A stretch of DNA of 64,000 nucleotides from Rhytidiadelphus loreus (taxonomy: Eukaryota; Streptophyta; Bryopsida; Hypnales; Hylocomiaceae), in the NCBI GenBank assembly GCA_947034895.1, contig OX344765.1:20899001-20963000 (forward strand). Direction: 5' to 3'. Positions 13,770-25,480 of the stretch are shown here, one piece after another. How positions within the stretch are numbered: the stretch's first letter is position 1; each line of letters opens with the position of its first letter. The notes under the pieces are model-generated. The model was not told where the DNA came from. It saw only the letters and a list, made by a program, of their open reading frames with translations, and ran no database searches. The translations under genes were made by a program, and so were the position numbers.

Positions 13770-15145
13770 TCTATGACTACGCTGTTGGTTTGGTTTTAAC
13801 ACCAAATCTAAGGCTTCCCCAAACTCTTGGCTCAAAGCCTTGCTACTAGCAATGGTCATTTTAACACACAATCTAGGATTACTTGGAAGGTCAAAGCTCC
13901 ACCATAGGGGGGGAACTTACCAAGACCAAGCACACATTTGAATGGGGTTAGTTGACAAGGCCTCTATGACCACAACCCTCACTTTCCTCAAAGAATAAAG
14001 ACTCTCAAGATGGGACACAAGTTAGTAACAACCAAACTTTATATTAACGGCCCTCCAAAGCGGCATCGCCAAGGTACAATGGGGGATGACTCTAGGGTTA
14101 GTACAAGACACCAAGTACACCTCTTTGAAAAGAACACCCAAGTTAGTCTCCACAAGGTTGCAACAAGACTCTCAACACATAACTTGCCTTCCAAACACCT
14201 TCAAGAACAAGGCAAAAAAGACCCCAAAGACTTCAAGCTCGGAATAAGATAACAAGTAGAGCCCAAAAAGAGATCCAAAGACAACACCATGGGGTTTTGG
14301 CTCTAACACTAAGAGCACCCAAAACTAATTTGGAACCACGAACCCCAAAACAAGTATGGGGGGGAGGAAGATGGGCCCCCTTTTATACTCTCCCGGGGCC
14401 TCATTTTACCCTCCTTTTTTACCTGAATAACCTTATCAATTTAGATTTCCTCCTAATCTTCTAGAATTTTCATCCTAACCTCAAGGATTTCATCATTATC
14501 TTCAAAGGTTTGACTGTCCTAGAATCACGCTAGTCCAACTCTATAACTTCTGGAGTTCAATTCCAAATGACAAATGGATTGTGCCATCGGCCTGAAAAGG
14601 TCTTTTCGAGCATGGAGGACCTCTTATCCCATGTTTCCGTCTCAAAGAACCCATTAATAACCAACACCAACTGGGATCAATAAAAAGATTAAAAAATCTA
14701 ACTTTTAGAGGTTACATTTTTTGACCAAGGCAATGAGAGGGATCTAGGGATTAAGAAAAGACTCCTTGATGACTTCATTCCGACTTTGTGTGCTCCCGGG
14801 ATGCCAGTCAACTCCACGAAAATCCCATTGTAATTTATATTTGGAGGAATGTTTGGTGATTCGGCCACCTCTCTCTATTAAAATACTTTGAAACTTGTTG
14901 GAGCGCGTTATTAACATAAAAGAAGCTAACCTAATTTTTAGTGAGATTTTACCGCAACCCGGGAATTTTTCTCAAATTTCCACTTGTGAGTTTAAATAGT
15001 TGACCATCCGGAAAGGGTATTTGTGCATGTCAAAAAAATTTGAAACTTTTTGGGGAACCTCTCATGGAATTCTCCAAATCACATGTCAAGTCTAGCCTTA
15101 GTCTTGCGCACGGTTGGTAGAAAGGTAAAATCGACCCTCCTTAAA
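13770..15145. repeat. Dispersed repeat, copy 2 (target of the 19-kb insertion)
   Basis: Diverged homologue of 7.0-8.3 kb (shared blocks given there). The CACTA element inserted at its right edge, right after TTA at 15146-15148. No coding sequence found. Confidence 0.6.
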
Positions 15146-15148
15146 TTA

Positions 15149-16560
15149 CACTAGAAGAAACCCGTGTTTTTTTTGACACACAAATTTTGCATGCTTGTGT
15201 CTGGAGTGATGTCCGTCCATATCCAATCAGACATCCAAATTTTTGCGTTCATTAAGACATGCAAAAAACATCAAAAATCTGCCCAGACATCACATGTCCA
15301 AGGCTTGATGTCAAAAAAAACATTGGTCAACGGGGTTCTGAAATTGTGCCATCTGTCATGCCACGTGAGCGCGGGAAGCCAAGTCGGATTTTTTTTCATC
15401 CATTACCCATGAGTAACGTGTCATGTCGACGTGGCTTATTTTTTGGGTGTGATGTAGCACTGTTTTGGGGCCTGAAAATAGGTCTAGAAGGAATGCTACT
15501 ATGTCATAAATGATGACCATACAGACATTATGTCGTCTTCTAGGATGTTTGTGAAGACATCTCAATAGACATTCTATATCCACAATGACATCATGTTGTC
15601 ATTCTAGACGTTGTTCTCATCACGTACACTGTGAAGAGAGACGTCTACTTTGATTTTCATTGTACCGAATGCGACATGTCCATGACTTTTGTGTTGTCCC
15701 TGTGGATGTTGTTTGTGACATGGGGCGTAGCTCTGAAAGCAATAGTGTGTACTGTACAGAACACCTGCAATTGACTTTGGACGTTTCCGCCTGCATCCCT
15801 ACAAAGTAAACTAGACACAACGATGTCACCATGAGCATTTCCTACACTGTTTCATCAACATCAGAGAAAACATAGAATGTCCAAAATAATATAGTTGATG
15901 TACAAAATGATATCAAATTTGACATTCATGTGTTAAGCAAAGTAGTTTATTATCCAACATGATGTCTAGAAAAACAATCATATGTCTTACATAATGTACA
16001 TGTCCATATCATGATGCCCTCTATATAAACACTGTATAAAATTTCGTACATAATATTCTATACTTGTACCATACTATATACACCATACATAACATAAAAT
16101 ACATACATACATAATATAAAACATATACATACATGATATATAATATAAAATACATACATACATGATACATAATATAAAATACATACATACATCATGCATA
16201 ATATAAAATACTTACATACATCATATATACAGAAATAGTTTACCATACATAATACACAATATTTGATAGTGAGATCAAAATAAAGGCTTTAAACGCACCT
16301 TATTATGATTAAAGGGAGGGAAGAAGCCAATATATTTATACAAGAAAGGTGGTGGGACGAATAACAAATGGTATGGGATATTAAAAATGCAATCATGATA
16401 GAGGATGAAAAGAGGCGATGCTGATGTTGGTGCTAACGTTTGTTTGGACGTTGGTGCTGATGTTATTGTTAGACATGACGTTTGTAGCCGATGTCTTTGT
16501 AGGCATTCTTTTGTTTAATACAACATCTAATAAGGTAAGGCATGCACGTGGATTTTTCTA
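15149..16560. repeat. Left subterminal region of the CACTA element
   Basis: Repeated AGACATC/AGACATT/GATGTC words (for example near 15227, 15287, 15307, 15518, 15547, 15586 and 15630) occur in both orientations, along with ACGTGG/CACGT motifs (about 15362 and 15430). Such subterminal arrays bind the element's transposition proteins in En/Spm; here that is inference. No gene seen. Confidence 0.6.
16050..16260. repeat. ATACATACAT-rich minisatellite
   Basis: Several tandem ~35-bp units built of ACATACATACAT, GATACATAATATAAAAT and variants. The 62-codon minus-strand frame through it (YVCI... repeats) is an artefact. Confidence 0.8.
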
Positions 16561-16603
16561 CTTTTGACATGTTTTACCTTTCCTTTTGCAAGATCTCCTA
16601 GAA

Positions 16604-16950
16604 CAATACATGTTAGATGTCATGCATTGTGAGAAAAATTTATGCGAAAATATTTTGAAGATGTTGCTTTCAATGAATGATAGCTAAGCAATTGTGTGGA
16701 TGCCGAGGATCTAGGAATTTGTGAGGAAATCAGGTTGCAGGTGCCAAGGCAATGCAATGATGATTTCCACATGCCACATGCACCTTACATCTTGACCACG
16801 CAGGAACAAGCTGAGTTCATAGCCATAGTGTGCAATATACGCAATTACGCACCCTCACAAACTATATCAGTGCAATTCACAAACGCGATAGGGATGACAA
16901 ACTACAAAACATGTAAGCACATAACTACCACGTACTCATGCAACAAATAA
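16604..16950 (+). pseudogene. TNP2-type CACTA transposase fragment (end of the Transposase_21 domain)
   Basis: Reading from 16611 gives LDVMHCEKNLCENILK, the conserved block near the end of the TNP2 transposase of En/Spm elements. That frame hits a TAA at about 16684. The homology continues in another frame from about 16697 with DLGICEEIRL and PHAPYILTTQEQAEF, matching the usual LGI.KEL and PHAPYTLT blocks, and then AIGMTNYKTCKH. A stop plus a frameshift therefore break the gene. Homology ends at ACATGTAAGC (about 16909-16918), which looks like an intron donor. The next part of the same protein appears at 32663, after the nested transposon. Family assignment is by recognised motifs. Confidence 0.85.
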
Positions 16951-17272
16951 GATACACCAAAATCAATTGCCTTAGAAGTGTTTATTTTATTTCCAATAGT
17001 ACTAGGTCATGCAAATTCTACAATTGAGAGAATGTACAGGTCCATGGCAAAGGTAGTGCTTCCGATGTTTGTATGTCTCCATCGCCTTTGTCGTTTTTTG
17101 TAAAATGAATGAGGTGTCTCCCTACAATTGCGTGTACCATACGCCCTTCTTCAAAGCACAAATATTTACTGATTTCTAAGTATATTATATATAGTTTATT
17201 GTGAAAGTGCTCGTAGAAACGGGACATGCTGTCAAGGACATTAGTGACGACATTGCATTGGCCCGCACTTGA

Positions 17273-17430
17273 CGGGGGTGCTAGTTTGTGAGCCTAAAAG
17301 CGTGAACCTGGGAGCCTGGGAGCGTATGAGCCTTCAGTTTTGGATTTTTCTATTTGTGATTTTTTGAAATAGGACCTATTACCGTGGTTTAGAGCCTGTG
17401 CAATCTAGAGTTTAGGCTCATTTATATTTC
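17273..17430 (+). repeat. Left terminal inverted repeat of the nested element
   Basis: Begins CGGGGGTGCTAGTTTGTGAG, then CCTAAAAGCG and GGGAGCGTAT. Inside lie GGACCTATTACC and CGTGG. The same blocks occur inverted at the right end, so the inverted repeat is long (well over 100 bp with gaps), typical of Mutator-like elements. Confidence 0.82.
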
Positions 17431-17560
17431 AAGGAGATCAGAAATTTTGTATAACAGAAAACGGTAAAGAATATCATATATGAAACGAATAGAACATACC
17501 AAAGCCTCGAAAGACATCAAAACTGCAAAGAAGTAGGATAGACAAAATTCAAAGAGTAGA

Positions 17561-20500
17561 TTAGTGGCCACTACTACTAGAAGATTTGGAACTAGAGCTA
17601 TCATCAGAATCGGATGTCTCACCGTCTGATTCTCTAGCCATATCATCTACAAATATCAGAACACGTGGATCTACATTGGGGCCCTTCACAAAAGGTTTAG
17701 GATCATGGATAACAAGCTGCGAGGCTATTGCCTCAGCATACACTGGCAACTCAAAAGACTTCGGTGGACTAGGGAAGAATGCTGGGTCTTCAAAGAACGG
17801 TCGATGGGTGGAAATCTTCACTTTTTTTGCTTGCCTACACACTCAAATGAGACCACACATAAGAAAAACGTACAAAGTGAAAAAAATGAAGGTCAAAATT
17901 CAGAAGCCCAGTGATAAACTTACTTACTGAATTTTGAGGTCTTCACAACCTGGCGGATGGGCACCTCTTCATCATCGAGACTTGGTGGAGGGGCTATAGA
18001 TTGAACAGGTACTGTCTCAACAGTCGACGTGGTGCCAATGAATGGAGCGAGAAGGGCATTGAAAATGGCCTTATTTGCTTCCAATGCCACGATATGACGA
18101 CGAGTAGCCCGGCATGCATAGACGGTCGCGCCTGTACATACAGAGATATGATTTAGTAGTGGAGCAACAGAATGCAAAATATTTTAACAGTTCAATGCTA
18201 AAACAATGAGTGCTGCCTGAGGGTGACCAAAAATTAGCATCAATACTAATGACAAACGAGAGAAATGGATCATACAAAAAAACAAGGTATGATTGGTCAA
18301 ATGGTGAAGGATAACAAACCGGTAGATGCGGTGCAATCCAAAACGATGTCACCAGGTGAGGTAGTTGCCTGAACAAGCATTTTCATTGTGGAAATTGCCT
18401 TCTCCCGAGGACCCCGCCAAGGTGAGTTCCCATTCATGGCCACGTCATTGATACCACTGAAATTTTGCAACATGTCATCCCGAGCCAAGTTCACACCAGC
18501 TTCAACATGTTCCTCGGGACGGCTCTGGAAAGAAAACCTACTCTTATACGGACCATCTAAAACTTTGACGTATAGAGAAGCCATGAAGCGCATAGTCTGC
18601 ATGGGAAATCATTGAAAATGATTAGTACGTTAAAGCAGAGTACAGTATATGTTAAGGCACATGCAAGTTGTGAGGCAAGGGGAATTACCGTGGTAGAGTG
18701 GTCCGAGGCACACGTCAGATGGAGCCAATTCATGCCGTGCCATTCTTTCTGCAGTTTGAAACCGAATGACTTGCAATTTCCTAGCAAGTGGCTTTTGATA
18801 TTGCGGCAAAATGGGTAGATGACAAGAAGAGCCCCAGCATCATGAAGGTAGCTCTCTGCAAAGTCAAAGATATCTCGGAGTCCGTCCTCTAAGAACTGAT
18901 TCCATTGGGGGATAGAGTTCGGAGGATCAGAGACTGTCGGGACCGATAAACCCTCCGGGACATCCACCACAATCAAGTCTACCGCAGCCTGCCCAATTAC
19001 AACGCCATTGAAAAATCTCTCCTTGTCCTTGGCGTGCTGCATTCAAAAGATAAATCAGTAAAGAATACAAGTGATAGCGGATTAAAAGAAACTAAAAGGA
19101 ACCTAGGAATAGGTGGATACATCAAAGCGCAATTGGATTGAATCAATATAGACAGAAACAAGATAGTAGTTACCTTTTCTAGCATAGAAACGATGTCAGT
19201 GAACGCGTCAGGTACAGGCCCTGCATCCAATGCAATAAGACTAGAAACGGATTCATTAAGAATGCATTGATCCACACTAGGGAGCGCATCCAAGTCATAA
19301 ACTTGCGGTGGAAGTCCATGCTTCAATTTCTCTTGCGTTAGAGAAAAACTTGACGAGGTGTCCTTCATGGCCACATCACTTGTTGCTTGCTCTGGAGCGG
19401 CATCCTCAGCTTTCCTCTTCTTCCCCTTGCCCTTCTTTTCCTCTTTGGCCTTTTCAGCTTTGGCCTTTTCATCTTCTCTGGCTTTCCTCTTTGCTTCGTT
19501 CTCTTCATTCTTCTTCTTCGTGGATTCCCATTTCTCCTCCTTCATCTTGTCAGATCTCTCTCTCCTCTTCAAGGCCTTCTCGTCTAAGCCACCAACTTTG
19601 TCATTCTCGATCACAACAACGGGGCTGTCTTTGATAGATTGAAAGAGAGCCAACTCCTGAGGAGGGGTGAAGGCGCCATTGCAATCCAGATACCATGCTC
19701 CAGATTGCAAGTGGGCAGTAGGCCAATTCTTCTCCTGAGATGGAGAGAACATGCAGTCAGGTGACCTAAGTTCAAGCCACGTGGCTAGAAAAGGTGGTAA
19801 GGCGGCCTTATCGATGGCCTTCTTTGCAAAAAGCTCATATTTGAAATACCTGCCAAAACAACAATGAATACTCATTAATCAATAAGATATCTATATAAAC
19901 CCACACACAAAAAAAGAAAAATGAAATGAAGACATCATATTACCTGTATATGACTCTCTTCACAACAGCAGAGGACCCCTTGAAATCCTTGAACTCCTGA
20001 GATTTCTTGAATCCTTCGGGTCCCTTGAACGCTCCAGCATAGGCATGGTCCCATATCCTCATCCGCCAACTCTCTAGATAATCCACAAGAGATTCTGGCT
20101 CTACTGCCACCTCTGCATTCAATGTAATATTGTCTGCCCGAATGATAGACTCATACATCTCCACGGCTGCATCTTCAATCTATGGAATGACAATTACATG
20201 ATTAAACAACGAGGGAACCATATCCGATTCCCACTCTACCGAATAGATGACTAGAATTGATTTAGAACTAGATTGAAAAAGACACTCAAGCAAAGCAGAA
20301 CTAACCGAGGTAATGATGTTTGCCTTGAATGGTAGACTTGAATACAAATGTGATTGCAGAAGAAACATACCGCGGCATACCAGCAGGCCTTGGAGAGGAA
20401 AGAGTTGATCTTATCATCGTTAGCTGGTCGAGGGGGGAATCTTCGAGCCTCTCGTGTTGGAGCAGAAGAATTCATCCATTTAAGCCACTTCACTTTGTGA

Positions 20501-22046
20501 TGGGCACTGGCATTAGCGGTGGCAATCAGTTGAAGCTTGTCTAAGGTCAGCTCCTGGACTGCATACATGCTCCAGTGCCTCTCAATTTGAAAAATAGACT
20601 AGAAATTAATTATCATTGAGGACATTGATAGAGCCATTGAAAAAATGACACTGTTGTAAAATCACTAGAATAACTAACTCTCAGAGGCACTTGAATTCAA
20701 TCCTAGGACAGGAGGCAGTCACCAAAATCATCTGGAACTAGAGAATGTGATCATACCTCTTCGAGCCATGCATCACCTAATGCCGGGTTTGCCACGGAAA
20801 CAATTTTAGAAAGTTTCTTATAGAGCTTGTCTGTGGCATCCTTGGTAGCAGTCCTCATTGCTGCTGCAACCCCCAAATCAGTCTTATCCTCTTCAATAGT
20901 ATCCTCGTGATACTTTCGAACAGCAGCATCTACTGCAGCCGCTATGTCTTGCTGAAAAATCAAGAGAAATTTGTTAAATTGATATGATATGACAGAATGT
21001 TATTGATGAATTCCAAAATTTAGAAAACTGAAAAGATGGATCATAATACATTGTGCAAACAAGTTACAACGCACCTGAAATATGAAGCCAGTGAAGACCT
21101 CCAAAGGCATAGAGTACCACGTTTTTCGAGCATTCAACTGGCAGAATTTGACATCCTCTGCACTTAGAAGTTCCTTGAATTTCTCAAGGGGCATGGACCC
21201 ATACTTGCGAACACGGTAGAGTATATGCACAAGGTTCGTTTTCACATGGGAATTTTCAGTGTGTCTGAGTGAAATATAAATGACATGAAATTAGTACACA
21301 TGAAGTATACTAGAAAACATCAAAGAACGGAATGAGAAAAAAATAAATGAATTTGAATGGGATTCAGAGTCTCACTTATTAATGTCGTGCATGACCTGCA
21401 TGTCTGCACCCACACGTCCCTTGGTTTCCAACAAAATTGTGTCCACAGAAATGTGCCATACGGGATCAGTACTATGAAGTCGATTAATATGACTCATCCA
21501 GGCGATGCGCCTGTGGTTTCCGTCGCATAAAAACAATTTAGCATCCACCAAATGCTTGAGCTCCAAATGATTGTTCAGCTCTGCATTGAAGTCATCATTG
21601 ACCTTGTTCCAAATGGGTCCCCACTCCGACTTCTCTGCATCAGTGAAATACCCGGACTCTCCTTGCTCATCTGATAGTGAAGCATAAAAGACTCGAGCTC
21701 CCTCGTCATAACTATGAATGAACTCCTGCTCTAGTTTGATTAGATCGCAGCTCAAAGTAGGTCTCACCATGGGCATGGGCACCAGACGGCATAGGGGGAC
21801 CTTTCGACGAGTGAGACCATGAGGTAAGATCCGCAAACTAGTAATGGTTGCCACATAGTCCATCTTCTGAGTTCTTCGAATGGCATCCTCTCCGCCCAAT
21901 AGTGGACCTCCCACCACTCCATCATCACTGGGCATAACTTCGACAGCAGTCTCCAAATCAACACTTGATGGAAGCTCCACCTCAGTCACCAATGCGGAGA
22001 TGACCGGTTACAATGGAGGATGCATTGTAGCTCCCAACAAAGACCC
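17561..22046 (-). CDS. ParB-like domain plus permuted DNA-methyltransferase-like protein (ten exons; stop in the first)
   Basis: Predicted exons, 5' to 3' on the minus strand: 22046-21376, 21264-21075, 20951-20757, 20580-20371, 20179-19944, 19849-19174, 19036-18689, 18596-18320, 18131-17924 and 17834-17561 (TAA at 17563-17561). All nine introns are GT-AG, and codon phase is kept through every junction, which argues strongly for a real gene. From the ATG at 22025 the model gives about 1,087 codons. The first region carries a ParB-type signature, LCDGNHRRIAW (about residue 165). Exon 6 encodes a Lys/Glu-rich helix and KGKGKKRKAED, a likely nuclear localisation signal. Exons 7-9 hold a methyltransferase-like fold in permuted order: DLIVVDVPEG (motif IV position, about 740), PWRGPREKA (about 894), then GDIVLDCTASTGATVYACR (motif I, about 918-935, spanning an exon junction). 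The tail is acidic/Ser-rich. ParB-methyltransferase fusions are known in bacteria and phages. The usual DPPY and F-G-G residues are altered (DVPE; C-A-T), so activity is doubtful. A TAA at 22013-22011, five codons after the ATG, closes the frame: either the copy is dead or translation starts later (in-frame ATG in ...AVEVM, about 21935). Confidence 0.8.
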
Positions 22047-22129
22047 CTAAACAAATAACGAGAAAAAATCATTAGAAACAAAAATAGTAATGCGGACGTG
22101 TGGATTGTATCAAGGAAAAACAATAATCG

Positions 22130-25100
22130 AACCATCCGACCCGTGTCTGTGCGTCCATCTCAGTGGCGAGATGGCCCTCGTGCCTCCCCACCTGCTCGAC
22201 TGGAAACGAAAAAAAATGTAGTACTCAGCAGCCAGCCCGACCTTATCTGAGCAGTCTCGGTGGCAAGATGGCCCTCGTGCCTCCCCACCCGCTGGACCTC
22301 AAACAAAAAAAATGTAGAACTCAGCAGCCAGCCCGACCTTACCTGAGCAGTCTCGGTGGCGAGATGGCCCTCGTGCCTCCCCACCCGTTGGACTGGAAAC
22401 CAAAAAAAATGTAGAACTGAGCAGCCAGCCCGACCTTACCTGAGCAGTCTCGGTGGCGAGATGGCCCTCGTGCCTCCCCACCCGCTGGACTGGAAACCAA
22501 AAAAAATGTAGTACTGAGCAGCCAACACGACCTTACCTGAGTAGTCTCGGTGGCGAGATGGCCCCCGTGCCTCCCCAAACGCTAGACTAGACACCAAAAA
22601 AAATGTCGTACTCAGCAGCCAACCCGACCTTACCTGAGCAGTCTCGGTGGCGAGATGGCCCTCGTGCCTTCCCAAACGCTGGACTAGAAACCAAAAAAAA
22701 TGTAGTACTGAGCAGCCAGCCCGACCTTACCTCAGCAGTCTCGGTGGCGAGATGGCCCTCGTGCCTCCCCACCCGCTGGACTGGAAACCAAAAAAAATGT
22801 TGTACTGAGCCGCCAGCCCGACCTTACCTCAGCAGTCTCGGTGGCGAGATGGCCCTTGTGCCTCCCCACCCGGTGGACCTCAAACAAAAGAAATGTAGAA
22901 CTAAGCAGCCAGCCCGACCTTACCTGAGCAGTCTCGGTGGCGAGATGGCCCTCGTGCCTCTCCACCCGTTGGACCTCAAACAAAAAAAATGTAGAACTGA
23001 GCAGTTAGCCCGACCTTACCTTAGCAGTCTCGGTGGCGAGATGGCCCTCGTGCCTCCCCACCCGCTGGACTGGAAACCAAAAAAAATGTCGTACTTAGTA
23101 GCCAGCCCGACCTTACCTGAGCAGTCTCGGTGGCGAGATGGCCCTTGTGCCTCCCCACCCGGTGGACCTCAAACAAAAGAAATGTAGAACTAAGCAGCCA
23201 GCCCGACCTTACCTGAGCAATCTCGGTGGCGAGATGGCCCTCGTGCCTCTCCACCCGTTGGACCTCAAACAAAAAAAATGTAGAACTGAGCAGTTAGCCC
23301 GACCTTACCTTAGCAGTCTCGGTGGCGAGATGGCCCTCGTACCTCCCCACCCGCTGGACTGGAAACCAAAAAAAATGTCGTACTTAGTAGCCAGCCCGAC
23401 CTTACCTGAGCAGTCTCGGTGGTGAAATGGCCCTCGTGCCTCCCCACCCGGTGGACTTCAACCAAAAAAAATGTAGTACTGAGCAGCCAACCCGACCTTA
23501 CCTAAGCAGTCTCGGTGGCGAAATGGCCCTCGTGCCTCCCCACCTGCTGGACTAGAAACCAAAAAAAATGTAGTACTCAGCAGCCAGCCCGACCTTACCT
23601 AAGTAGTCTCGGTGGCGAGATGGCCCTCGTGCCTCCCCACCCGGTGGACCTCAAACAAAAAAAATGTAGAACTGAGCAGCCAGCCCGACCTTACCTAAGT
23701 AGTCTCGGTGGCGAGATGGCCCTCGTGCCTCCCCACCCGGTGGACCTCAACCAAAAAAAATGTAGTACTTAGCAGCCAGCCCGACCTTACCTGAGCAGTC
23801 TCGGTGGCGAGATGGCCTCGTGCCTCCCCAAACGCTGGACCTCAACCAAAAAAAAAGTAGTACTGAGCAGCCAGCCCGACCTTACCTGCGGAGTCTCGGT
23901 GGTGAGACGGCCCTCGTGCCTCCCCACCCGCTGGACCTCAACCAAAAAGAATGTAGTACTTAGCAGCCAACCCGACCTTACCTGAGTAGTCTTGGTGGCG
24001 AGATGGCCCTCGTGCCTCCCGAAACGCTGGACTGGAAACCAAAAAAAATGTAGTACTCAACAGCCAGCCCGACCTTACCTGAGCAGTCTCGGTGGCGAGA
24101 TGGCCCTCGTGCCTCCCCACCCGTTGGACCTCAACCATAAAAAATGTAGAACTTAGCAGCCAGCCCGACCTTACCTGAGGAGTCTCGGTGGCGAGATGGC
24201 CCTCGTGCCTCCCCACCCGGTGGACCTCAAACAAAAGAAATGTAGAACTAAGCAGTCAGCCCGACCATACCTGAGCAGTCTCGGTGGCGAGATGGCCCTC
24301 GTGCCTCCCCACCCGCAAGACCTCAACCAAAAAAAATGTAGAACTGAGCAGTTAGCCCGACCTTACCTGAGTAGTCTCGGTGGCGAGATGGCCCTCGTGC
24401 CTCCCCACCCGCTAGACTGGAAACCAAAAAAAATGTAGTACTGAGCAGCCCGCCCGACCTTACCTGAGCAATCTCGGTGGTGAGATGGCCCTCGTGCCTC
24501 CCCACCCGCTGGACCTCAACCAAAAGAAATGTAGTACAGAGCAGCCAGCCTGACCTTACCTGAGTAGTCTCGGTGGCGAGATGGCCCTCGTGCCTCCCCA
24601 AACGCTGGACTGGAAACCAAAAAAAATGTAGTACTGAGCAGCCAGCTCGACCTTATCTAAGCAGTCTCGGTGGCGAGATGGCCCTCGTGCCTCCCCACCC
24701 GCTGGACTGGAAACCAAAAAAAATGTAGTACTGAGCAGCCAGCTCGACCTGACCTAAGTAGTCTCGGTGGCGAGATGGCCCTCGTGCCTCCCCACCCACT
24801 GGACTGGAAACCAAAAAAAATGTAGTACTGAGCAGCCAGCCCGACCTTACCTGAGCAGTCTCGGTGGCGAGATGGCCCTCGTGCCTCCCCACCCGGTGGA
24901 CCTCAAACAAAAAAAATGTAGAACTGAGCAGCCAGCCCGACCTTACCTGAGCAGTCTCGGTGGCGAGATGGCCCTCGTGCCTCTCCAAACGCTGGACTGG
25001 AAACCAAAAAAAAAGTAGTACTGAGCAGCCAGCCCGACCTTACCTGAGCAGTCTCGGTGGCGAGATGGCCCTCGTGCCTCCCCACCCGGTGGACCTCAAA

Positions 25101-25480
25101 CAAAAAAAATGTAGAACTGAGCAGCCAGCCCGACCTTACCTGAGTAGTCTCGGTGGCGAGATGGCCCTCGTGCCTCCCTACCTGCTGGACTGGAAACCAA
25201 AAAAAATGTAGTACTGAGCAGCCAGCTCGACCTTACCTGAGTAGTCTCGGTGGCGAGATGGCCCTCGTGCCTCCCCAAATGCTGGACCTCAACCAAAAAA
25301 AATGTAGTACTGAGCAGCCAGCTCGACCGTACCTGAGTAGTCTCGGTGGCGAGATGGCCCTCGTGCCTCCCCACCCACTGGACTGGAAACCAAAAAAAAT
25401 GTAGTACTGAGCAGCCAGCCCGACCTTACCTGAGCAGTCTCGGTGGCAAGATGGCCCTCGTGCCTCCCCAAACGATGGAT
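22130..25480 (-). repeat. Tandem array of ~35 mini exon-intron units (~97 bp each)
   Basis: About 35 units with a mean period near 96.5 bp. Read on the minus strand, each unit has a T run, an AG acceptor, an exon ending ACYGCTCAG, and a GTAAGG donor. Two acceptor forms occur: TTGAG|GTCCA[G/C]CGG (51-nt exon) and TTTCCAGTCCAG|CGG (45-nt exon). Both are multiples of three in the same frame and encode [V-Q/H-]RVGRHEGHLATETAQ. The remaining 46-52 nt would be an intron, short for a plant. Decay is visible: TAG as last exon codon in five units (about 23503, 23600, 23696, 24658, 24755), GT-to-AT donor loss in two (about 22245 and 24655), one 1-base deletion (about 23813), and the in-phase AG lost at about 22388. 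The last unit runs on as ATEMDAQTR into a weak donor CGG|GTCGGA (about 22107), in phase with the exon at 22046. Long frames on both strands through the array follow from near-96-bp periodicity. Confidence 0.85.

Noticed and set aside
18997..19173. Reading through the intron after exon 6 as coding
   Set aside because: A GTAACT donor and TGCAG acceptor give the phase-correct junction, and the read-through sequence is hydrophobic, non-conserved-looking and soon stops.
19308..19642. Plus-strand Ser/Phe-rich frames of 66-108 codons
   Set aside because: Antisense of the Lys/Glu-rich exon of the ParB/methyltransferase gene.
22160..25400. Many overlapping frames of 60-194 codons on both strands
   Set aside because: They arise because unit length is close to 96 bp, so frames stay open across units. 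Only the minus-strand exon frame has splice signals.
22130..25480. CRISPR-like array
   Set aside because: Units are contiguous near-identical ~97-bp copies without unique spacers, in a eukaryotic transposon.
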